From: Serratia quinivorans
GTDB lineage: Bacteria > Pseudomonadota > Gammaproteobacteria > Enterobacterales > Enterobacteriaceae
Assembly (NCBI GenBank): GCA_900457075.1
Contig: UGYN01000002.1
Location: 5,332,001-5,396,000 of the forward strand
DNA: 64,000 nt
Direction of reading: 5' to 3'
Part shown: in pieces, positions 57,146 to 64,000 of the stretch
Position numbering within the stretch: position 1 is the stretch's first letter
Layout of the letters: every line of letters starts with the position of its first letter
Notes under the pieces: model-generated
The model's input: the letters and a program-made list of their open reading frames with translations, nothing else
Database searches by the model: none
What the model was told of the DNA's origin: nothing
Made by a program: the position numbers and the translations under genes

Positions 57146-57781
57146 ATGGCAGCCGATAATTCACTTACCGATAACTACCAGGGCGTTTGGGGCAACCGCA
57201 TCGGTTTCGGCCAGCGTCCGGCCCTGCTGGTGATCGATTTTATGCAGGGCTACACCACCGAGGGTGCGCCTCTGTTCGCCCCCGGCGTGGTCAGCGCGGT
57301 CGATGAAAGCGTGGCACTGATGGCAGCCGCACGCCAGGCGGGAGTTCCGGTGATCCACACCAATATCCGCTATCATGCAGGGCATTTTGCCGATGGTGGG
57401 GTCTGGGTGAAAAAAGCACCGGTTATGAAGGACATGGTGGAAGGTAATCCGCTGGCGGCGTTCTGCCCGCAGGTGGCCCCGCTGGCCACGGAAGTGGTGC
57501 TGACCAAGCAGTACGCCAGCGCCTTTTTCGGCACTTCATTGGCTCCGATGCTGGTGGCGCTCGGCGTCGATACCCTGTTGCTGGCCGGCTGCTCCACCAG
57601 CGGTTGTATCCGTGCCAGCGCGGTAGACGCGGTACAACACGGATTTCGCACCATCGTGGTACGTGAATGTGTCGGCGATCGCCACCCTGGCCCACACGAG
57701 GCCAACCTGTTCGACATCGACAGTAAATACGGCGACGTCGTAACCAAACAGGAGGCTATCGCTTATCTGAAAAGGTTGTAA
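57146..57781 (+). CDS. nicF: Maleamate amidohydrolase NicF
   Basis: A 211-residue isochorismatase-family amidase converting maleamate to maleate and ammonia. Catalytic triad Asp31 (VIDFMQGY), Lys121 (LTKQYASAF) and Cys154 (CSTSGCIRASAVDA). AAGGAGG precedes the ATG, 9 bp after nicE. Confidence 0.94.
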   Translation: MAADNSLTDNYQGVWGNRIGFGQRPALLVIDFMQGYTTEGAPLFAPGVVSAVDESVALMAAARQAGVPVIHTNIRYHAGHFADGGVWVKKAPVMKDMVEGNPLAAFCPQVAPLATEVVLTKQYASAFFGTSLAPMLVALGVDTLLLAGCSTSGCIRASAVDAVQHGFRTIVVRECVGDRHPGPHEANLFDIDSKYGDVVTKQEAIAYLKRL

Positions 57782-57899
57782 TCGAGAGTTTCACCTGCAC
57801 GGAGTGCTGAAAAATCAAGAAGGCGCGACAAGCGCCTCGAAAGCAAACACACAACGCTCCTCCTCCGGAGGCCACTATGCACCACCTGGAGACATCATC

Positions 57900-59207
57900 A
57901 TGGCCATTGTTGAAACCCCGTTAGCCGGGAAAGCGGGCGCAGAATCGCTTCTGTACCGCAAAATCACCTGGAAGCTGATCCCGTTCCTCTGTCTGTGCTA
58001 TTTGGCCGCCTACCTCGACCGCATCAATGTCGGGCTGGCCAAGCTGCAGATGGCCGACCAACTGCAACTGAGCGAAGCGGCCTTCGGCCTGGGCGCCGGG
58101 CTGTTCTTTGTCGGCTATATCCTGTTTGAGGTGCCGAGCAACCTGATCCTGCAACGGGTCGGCGCCAAGGTGTGGATTGCCCGCATCATGATCACCTGGG
58201 GCCTGCTTTCCGCCTGCACCATGTTCGTTACCACCCCCAATCAGTTTTACGTCATCCGCTTTCTGCTCGGCGTGGCGGAGGCCGGTTTTCTGCCCGGCGT
58301 GCTGTATTACCTGACGCTGTGGTTCCCGACTTACCGTCGCGGCCGCATTATTGCGTTATTCATGATCGGCCTGCCGCTGTCGAGCGTGCTCGGCGGCCCG
58401 ATTTCCGGCTGGATCATGGGGCATTTTGATATGCGCCACGGGCTGCACGGCTGGCAATGGCTGTTCCTGCTGGAGGGCATCCCCAGCGTGCTGTTGGGTA
58501 TATTGACGTTCTGGGTGTTACCGAACCATTTCCGGCAGGCCAAATGGTTATCCGATGAAGAGAAACAACAAATTGCCGACGACCTAGCGCAGGATGACGC
58601 CGAGGCCAGTCACAGTAAACACAGCTTCCGCGATGGCTTTTTTAATCTCAAGGTCTGGATGCTCGGCGGCATTGATTTTTCGATCCTGCTGAGTGCCTAT
58701 GCGATGGGGTTCTGGATGCCGACCTTTATCAAAACCGCCGGGGTGACCGACATTACCACCATCGGCATGCTGACCGCGCTACCGAGCGTCGCCGCCCTGC
58801 TGGGGATGCTGGTGATCGGCACCAGTTCGGATCGTATGCGTGAGCGGCGCTGGCATATCATTGTGCCGTTTATTATTGGCGCGATGGCGATGGCCGCCAG
58901 CACCTTCTTCACTCATAGCGTGATCGCCACGGTGTTGCTGTTCTCTGTGGCCCAGGCGGCGATCATCGGTGCAGTGCCGGTGTTCTTCAGCCTGCCCGCC
59001 ACCTTCCTGCGCGGTACCGCGGCGGCAACCGGTTTCGCGCTGGCCTGCTCGTTAGCCAATATTGCCGGGTTGGTGAGTAATTCACTGATGGGGCTGGCGC
59101 TGGATCTGACCGGCAAAAGCGGTGGCGCACTCTGGGCGTTCGCCGGTTGCCTGCTGTTAAGTTCGTTACTGGTGGTCGCTCTGCCGGCCAAGGTGGTTAA
59201 CCGCTGA
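57900..59207 (+). CDS. nicT: MFS transporter, nicotinate or pathway-intermediate uptake (NicT-like)
   Basis: A 435-residue major-facilitator protein of the anion:cation symporter type with 12 TM helices (AAYLDRINVGLAKLQM, GYILFEVPSNLILQRVGAKVWIARIMITWG, FLLGVAEAGFLPGVLYYLTLWFP are classic ACS-family segments). The last nic gene of the rightward operon, so nicotinate or 6-hydroxynicotinate is the expected substrate. I chose the ATG at 57900 (start MAIVETPLAG); the longer opening at 57804 lacks membrane-protein character. The 118-bp gap after nicF contains a CCTCCGGAGG palindrome. Confidence 0.85.
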   Translation: MAIVETPLAGKAGAESLLYRKITWKLIPFLCLCYLAAYLDRINVGLAKLQMADQLQLSEAAFGLGAGLFFVGYILFEVPSNLILQRVGAKVWIARIMITWGLLSACTMFVTTPNQFYVIRFLLGVAEAGFLPGVLYYLTLWFPTYRRGRIIALFMIGLPLSSVLGGPISGWIMGHFDMRHGLHGWQWLFLLEGIPSVLLGILTFWVLPNHFRQAKWLSDEEKQQIADDLAQDDAEASHSKHSFRDGFFNLKVWMLGGIDFSILLSAYAMGFWMPTFIKTAGVTDITTIGMLTALPSVAALLGMLVIGTSSDRMRERRWHIIVPFIIGAMAMAASTFFTHSVIATVLLFSVAQAAIIGAVPVFFSLPATFLRGTAAATGFALACSLANIAGLVSNSLMGLALDLTGKSGGALWAFAGCLLLSSLLVVALPAKVVNR

Positions 59208-59277
59208 GACCAGGGGGCGCGAGTTTCCGCCCTCCTGCTTCACTCCTTAATCTCAACCAAACTGCTTATAACAAATA

Positions 59278-59305
59278 AAGAGGGCGTAATTTCTTACGCC
59301 CTCTT
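59278..59305. terminator. Bidirectional terminator between nicT and dcp
   Basis: AAGAGGGCGTAA-TTTC-TTACGCCCTCTT, a perfect 12-bp stem. On the minus strand it is followed by TATTTGTT, so it mainly serves dcp. Confidence 0.9.
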
Positions 59306-59337
59306 ATCACTACTCACCAGGCTAATGCCATGACCTG

Positions 59338-61541
59338 TTATTCGTCTTTCAGGCCACGGTTGATCAGCATCGGCTCAATGCTTGGCTCTTTGCCGCGCCA
59401 GTCGATGTACAGTTTTTCCAGATCCTGGCTGTTACCGCGCGACAGGATCATATTGCGGAAACGCTGACCGTTCTCTGCCGTCAGGCCGCCATGTTCGGTG
59501 AACCACTGGAAGGCATCATCCGCCAGCATTTCTGTCCACAGATAGGCGTAATAACCGGCAGCATAGCCGTTACCCCAAATGTGCTTGAAGTAACTGGAGC
59601 GATAGCGCGGCGGCACATAGCTGAGATCGATTTTGTCTTTCATCAGCGATTCCGCCTCGAACTTGTCCACGTCCTGCTGCGGCTGGTCGGCGCTCAACAT
59701 ATGCCAGTGCATGTCCAGCAGTGCCGCAGAAAGCAGCTCGGTCATGTCATAGCCTTTGTTGAACTTGTCGGCCTTTTTGATTTTGTCGACCAGTTCCTGC
59801 GGCATGGCTTCACCGGTTTTGTAATGCTTGGCGAAGTGGGCAAAGACTTTCGGATCGCTGGCCCAATGCTCGTTAAACTGCGATGGGAACTCAACGAAGT
59901 CACGAGCGGTGTTGGTGCCGGACAGGCTTGGATATTCCTGATCGGCGAACATGCCGTGCAGCGCATGACCAAATTCGTGGAACATGGTGATCACGTCATC
60001 GTACGACAACAACGCAGGCTGGCCCGGTGCCGGTTTGGTGAAGTTGGCGACGTTGTAAATTACCGGTTTGGTGCCTTTCAGCTTCGATTGTTCGACAAAA
60101 TTGCTCATCCAGGCGCCACCGCCCTTGTTGTCGCGCTTAAAGAAGTCGGTATAGAACAGCGCCAATGATTTGCCGTCTTTATCGAACACCTCATAAACCC
60201 GCACGTCCGGCTGGTAAACCGGGATGTCCTTGCGCTCTTTGAAACTGATGCCGTACAGCAGATTGGCGGCATAGAACACGCCGTTGTTCAGCACGTTATC
60301 CAGTTCGAAGTAAGGTTTGATCTGCGACTCATCCAGGTCATATTTGGCTTTGCGCACCTGTTCAGCGTAGAACTGCCAGTCCCAGGCTTCGACCTTGAAA
60401 TTGCCTTTCTGCTGGTCGATGACCGCCTGAATATCTTTGGCTTCACGTTCGGCACGCGCGGTGGCCGCCGGGACGATATCACGCATAAAACTCAGCGCCG
60501 CATCCGGGGTTTTGGCCATCTGGTTTTGCAGCTTCCAGGCCGCATAGTTCGGGAAGCCCAGCAGTTTCGCCTGCTCGGCACGCACTTTAGCCAGGCGAGC
60601 AATGGTCTGACGGGTGTCGTTAGCGTCGCCCTTTTCCGCACGGTTCCACGAAGCATCAAACAGTGCCTTGCGGGTCTCGCGGTTTTTCAGGCTCTGCAAT
60701 TCCGGCTGTTGGGTGGTGTTTTGCAACACCAGCAGCCACTGTTTATCCAGCTTGCGTTCGCCGGCCGCCTGGGCCGCCGCCGCCAGTTCGCTTTCCGACA
60801 GGCCGTCCAGCTTGCCTTTGTCAGCGATCGCCAATGCGCCGTCTTTGGTCGCCGCCAGCAATTTGTTGGAGAACTGGGTGCTCAGCGTTGCCGCTTCCTG
60901 GTTCAGCGCCTTAAGTTTGGTTTTATCGGCGTCGGACAGATTGGCCCCGCCAGCTCAAAGTTCTTGTAGGTCACTTCAACCAGCCGACGCGATTCCGCAT
61001 CCAGTTTTAGCTCATCGCGCTGTTGATAAACGGCCTTGATACGGGCAAACAGCTTGCTGTTGAGCATGATGGCATCATCCAGCGCCGCCAGCTTCGGCGA
61101 GCTTTGCTCATCGAGTTTTTGCAACCCGTCGCTGGTGTTGGCCGAGGTCATGGCGCCAAAGACGTTCATCACTCGCGACAGCAACGCGCCGCTTTGTTCC
61201 ATTGCCACAAAGGTATTTTTAAAATCAGGCTTGGCCGGGTTGTTGGCAATCTTCTCAATCTCTTCCAGCTTCTGCTTGATGCCCGCATCAATTGCCGGGG
61301 CATAATCACTTTCTTTGATCAGATTGAACGGCGGCGCCTGGAATGGCAGACGGCTTTGATAGAAGAACGGGTTTTGGTTCTTTTTGTTGTCGTGTTGGTT
61401 GGCTTCACCGGTCACGGTTGCCTCCTTCGCCTGGCCACTTGGCAACGCGCTATGATCCGCGTGCGGGTTGGTTTCTGCTGCCTGTGCCTGCGTGCCCAGC
61501 GCCATGCCGATCGCCAACACCAATGTCGATAAACGCATCAA
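59338..61541 (-). pseudogene. dcp: Peptidyl-dipeptidase Dcp (M3 family) with signal peptide, one frameshift
   Basis: A zinc metallopeptidase removing C-terminal dipeptides. The N-terminal part (signal peptide MMRLSTLVLAIGMALGTQAQA, then QNPFFYQSRLPFQAPPFNLI...YKNFELAG) and the main part (LLAATKDGALAIADKGKLDG...) are in different frames. Adding one base to the CCCC run near 60948 restores LAGANLSDADKTKLKALNQE and gives 734 residues. The active site is HEFGHALHGMF with a downstream Glu. E. coli Dcp is a ~680-residue enzyme; here a clear signal peptide indicates a periplasmic enzyme. The indel may be a sequence error. Transcribed leftward, separate from nicT. Confidence 0.85.
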
Positions 61542-61904
61542 ATCGAAACTCCTCCATGTCCACAGAATAATGTCGCGGAGAGCTCATCTCCCCTTGAGTC
61601 ACATCCTAGCTTAGGCGCAGTTGGCAGATTGAGCAAAAACAAGTGATTAGAAGCTCTCCAGCCTCGACAACAGGCCGTTGATTGTCCGGTTTTATATAAC
61701 GGTTCATCCCAAACTCACCTATAGACGCTTTATTAGCGGCGCATTAGCCTTATTCAACCGACTAATTATTCATCGAAATAACCCGACCTAACCGCTTACC
61801 AATATCAAATCCACCCTCAACTAATTCTGAAAACGCATCATGCACATGACCTAATCCGCACCAGCTTAGACCTGCGGCTATTTAAATCAGGAGATGGATA
61901 TTTC
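61542..61904. other. 363-bp divergent region between dcp and the alpha/beta hydrolase operon
   Basis: AT-rich promoter region for both genes. GGAGATGG lies just before the ATG at 61905. I see no gene and no strong palindrome. Confidence 0.5.
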
Positions 61905-62749
61905 ATGGCTACAACACCTCAACCTAATGAACAGATTTTGGGGGGACATTCGCATCATCAGGAAAACCGGACCACGCATGAACATCCCCTACTGAGCGCC
62001 AGGGTTATCGGTCAGGGCACCCGATGCGTGGTGATGCTGCCGGGTTGGTTTGGTGACCATAGCGTCTATCAGCCGATGTTCCCCTATCTGGACACCGAGG
62101 CCTTCACTTATGTGTTCGTGGATTTTCGTGGCTACGGGCAATCACGCGGCATAGCCGGCAGCTACACCACTAATGAAATGGTCGCTGACGTGGTCAACCT
62201 GATGGACAGCCTGGGTTGGCAGCGTTTCGACGTGGTTGGGCATTCCATGGGGGGGAAAATTGCGCAGATCATTGCCGCTCGACACTCTGAACGAGTACGC
62301 AGTGCGGTAGGCCTGACGCCCGTTCCTGCCAGCGGGCTGGACGTAGAACAGCAGGTTTGGCGCATCTTCGAGCAGGCGGTCGAGGATGATACCTGCCGCC
62401 ATTCTCTGATTGATTTTTCTACTCATCACCGGCTGCCACGCCGCTGGGTCAGCGATACCGTTCAACAGTCGCGTGCGGCCTGTGCCCCACCGGTATTCGA
62501 AGCCTACCTCCGTAGCTGGGCGCTGGAGGATTGTTCCATCGAAACTTACGGCTGCACGGTTCCCCTGCTGTTGCTGATCGGCCAGCACGATCCGGCACAG
62601 ACGCTGCCGATGATGGATAACACTTGTTTGAAGTGGTTCGTTAATGTCGAGATGGAACTGCTCGAAGGCTGTGGACACTACCCAATGCAGGAATCCCGCT
62701 TTATCTGGCGGGTGCCATCGAGCGTTTCTTGCGCAAACAAACTAATTAA
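61905..62749 (+). pseudogene. Alpha/beta hydrolase of a catabolic operon, one frameshift near the C-terminus
   Basis: A 281-residue hydrolase when repaired: oxyanion region LPGWFGDHS, nucleophile elbow GHSMGG (Ser114), GQHDP with the likely acid and the catalytic His in GCGHYPMQES. After MQES, one C is missing from the CCC at 62695-62697. With it the end reads PLYLAGAIERFLRKQTN and stops at 62749, in line with the family and just before the next gene. As written the frame runs on to 62801 into the next gene. The substrate is probably a ring-cleavage or aromatic ester product, given the following genes. Confidence 0.75.
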
Positions 62750-62775
62750 CAGTGACTCTGCTGGAGGTTTACATC

Positions 62776-63357
62776 ATGCATACCGATCTTCCATCGTCTA
62801 AAGAAACGGCGGTTAAAACCGACAACCATGCCAGGCCGATCCGTCGGCTGCACCATTTTGCCTGGCGTTGCCGGGACGCAGAAGAAACCCGTCATTTCTA
62901 TGAAGATATTCTCGGCTTACCGCTGGTCCATGTGATTAAAAACGATCATGTCCCCAGCACCGGTGAGTACTGCCCGTATGTACATATCTTTTTCCGCATG
63001 AAAGATAATTCGCATATCGCCTTCTTCGATTTGGGGGACGGGATAGCGGCGCAACCCAGCCCAAATACCCCGGAATGGGTTAACCATATTGCCTTGAAAG
63101 TGGATAACCGGGCCGATCTGGACAGCATGCATCAACGACTCCTCGCGCAGGGCATTGAAGTAATTGGGGTTACCGATCACGACAGCTATATTGAATCCAT
63201 TTACTTCTTCGATCCGAACGGGTTTCGTCTGGAGTTGACCACCGAAGTGGCGGCGGCCGAAACAGTGGAAGCCTTTGCCCACTCGGCGCATCAGAAATTG
63301 GCAACCTGGACCCGAGAGCAGGCACGACGTCAGGCCCTGGCTGAGGGGAAATCATGA
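62776..63357 (+). CDS. Glyoxalase/VOC dioxygenase-like protein
   Basis: A 193-residue VOC-superfamily protein. Likely metal ligands are His in LHHFAWRCRDAEET, His in WVNHIALKV and Glu in FRLELTTEV, the 2-His-1-carboxylate pattern of extradiol-type and related enzymes. The DPNGFRLEL end is typical. GGAGG precedes the ATG. The stop overlaps the next gene (ATGA). Together with the hydrolase and FAH protein it looks like a ring-cleavage pathway; the substrate is not known. Confidence 0.82.
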   Translation: MHTDLPSSKETAVKTDNHARPIRRLHHFAWRCRDAEETRHFYEDILGLPLVHVIKNDHVPSTGEYCPYVHIFFRMKDNSHIAFFDLGDGIAAQPSPNTPEWVNHIALKVDNRADLDSMHQRLLAQGIEVIGVTDHDSYIESIYFFDPNGFRLELTTEVAAAETVEAFAHSAHQKLATWTREQARRQALAEGKS

Positions 63358-64000
63358 ACGCCACTCTGGCTCCGCAATTACGTTTGGCCACGCGAGAAAA
63401 CGGCCGTCGGGATGGCGAATTGGTGCTGGTCTCTCCCGATCTTTCACGTTGCATTGCCGTGCCCGCTATTGCCCGCACCCTGCAGGAAGCGTTAGATAAC
63501 TGGTCGGCTATAGCACCGCAGCTGATGCAACTTGCAGAGAACGGCTGGGACGGCAGTGACCTTTTCATTGCCTCAAGTTGCCTGGCACCGCTGCCCCGAG
63601 CCTATCAGTGGGTCGATGGTTCCGTTTATCGCCACCACGCCAAACTGATGTATCAATGGCGAAATGAACCTATCCCTCCGCAATATGAAGAGAAGCCGCT
63701 GGTTTATCAGGGCGGTTCGGACGTGAGGCTAAAGGCAACCGCACCGATCGAAGCCACTGATGATGAGCTGGATATTGATTTTGAAGCAGAGATCGCCGTA
63801 ATCACCACTGACGTCCCTCTCGGGGTGACGTCCGAGCAGGCGCTGGAGTGTATCGCGCTAGTGGTGTTGCTCAATGACATCTCTCTCCGCGGTCTGATAC
63901 CCGACGAAGTGGCCCGGGGTTTCGGTTTCTACCAGAGCAAGCCCGCCACCAGCTTTGCCCCGGTTGCCGTGACGCCCGCGGCGCTCGGCGCGAACTGGCG
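63354..64000 (+). CDS. Fumarylacetoacetate hydrolase family protein (partial, runs off the window)
   Basis: The open frame from ATG 63354 continues to the window edge (215 codons). It starts MNATLAPQLRLATRENGRRD and contains the FAH N-terminal domain and the start of the catalytic domain (DIDFEAEIAVITTDVPLGV, which supplies acidic metal ligands; LVVLLNDISLRGLIPDE; GFGFYQSKPATSFAPVAV). The FQSKPxTSFxPVAVTP pattern is typical of FAH-family hydrolases acting on acylpyruvate-like ring-cleavage products. Coupled to the VOC gene by ATGA. Confidence 0.9.
   Translation, partial: MNATLAPQLRLATRENGRRDGELVLVSPDLSRCIAVPAIARTLQEALDNWSAIAPQLMQLAENGWDGSDLFIASSCLAPLPRAYQWVDGSVYRHHAKLMYQWRNEPIPPQYEEKPLVYQGGSDVRLKATAPIEATDDELDIDFEAEIAVITTDVPLGVTSEQALECIALVVLLNDISLRGLIPDEVARGFGFYQSKPATSFAPVAVTPAALGANW

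Overview
The window reads as a chromosomal segment of an enterobacterium, most likely Serratia or a close relative in the Yersiniaceae. The base composition is GC-rich with AT-rich promoter regions. Recognisable enterobacterial proteins are AcrZ, OsmB, YjcB, MdtG, YedP, Dcp, HpxO and a serralysin-type protease inhibitor (Inh/AprI). I saw no rRNA, tRNA, insertion sequence, prophage or CRISPR array, so this looks like accessory metabolism on a chromosome rather than a mobile island.

Layout. 0-9.6 kb: end of an amino-acid ABC importer, acrZ, a possible structured RNA, osmB, a porin, a tandem pair of PBP3 and PBP2 paralogues, yjcB and a solitary LpxA paralogue. 9.6-16.8 kb: the D-Ala-D-Ala operon ddpXABCDF with an RpiR-type regulator. 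17-24.6 kb: acetyltransferase, Phd/RelE toxin-antitoxin, a two-gene phosphoglycerate glycosyltransferase/phosphatase operon, mdtG, and an AraC-glyoxalase pair divergent from an EamA exporter. 24.8-32.7 kb: a three-subunit FAD sugar/polyol dehydrogenase with two broken subunits, hydrolase, acetyltransferase, protease inhibitor, two-gene chromate transporter and LysR. 32.7-37 kb: a beta-glucoside PTS operon with a clear antiterminator site (RAT) and terminator in its leader. 37.4-44.1 kb: Tat-exported oxalate decarboxylase-like bicupin, a molybdenum hydroxylase with 2Fe-2S and cytochrome c subunits, and hpxO. 44.1-47.9 kb: a peptidase-C39 ABC exporter, its HlyD-type partner and a small membrane protein. 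48.3-59.2 kb: an aerobic nicotinate degradation cluster (nicB-nicA-nicR-nicX facing nicC-nicD-nicE-nicF-nicT). 59.3-64 kb: peptidyl-dipeptidase Dcp and the start of a catabolic operon (alpha/beta hydrolase, glyoxalase-fold protein, fumarylacetoacetate hydrolase) that runs off the window.

How the genes work together. The nic genes cover the whole route nicotinate -> 6-hydroxynicotinate (NicAB) -> 2,5-dihydroxypyridine (NicC) -> N-formylmaleamate (NicX) -> maleamate (NicD) -> maleate (NicF) -> fumarate (NicE). A permease and a MarR regulator complete it. The 38-44 kb block has the same parts list: molybdenum hydroxylase, 2Fe-2S protein, tri-haem cytochrome and FAD aromatic hydroxylase. There the molybdenum and cytochrome parts are separate genes, whereas in NicB they are fused.

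Sequence caution. At least eleven coding regions carry single-base frameshifts, mostly one extra base in a short C, G or A run: ddpB (two), the RpiR regulator, the EamA exporter, the dehydrogenase cytochrome and small subunits (several), one chromate transporter half, the bgl antiterminator, nicB, dcp and the 61.9 kb hydrolase. In almost every case undoing the indel restores a family-length protein. Sequencing or assembly error is therefore a serious alternative to true pseudogenisation, except perhaps at 24.9-26.7 kb where the indels are much denser. I give these genes their full reconstructed extents.
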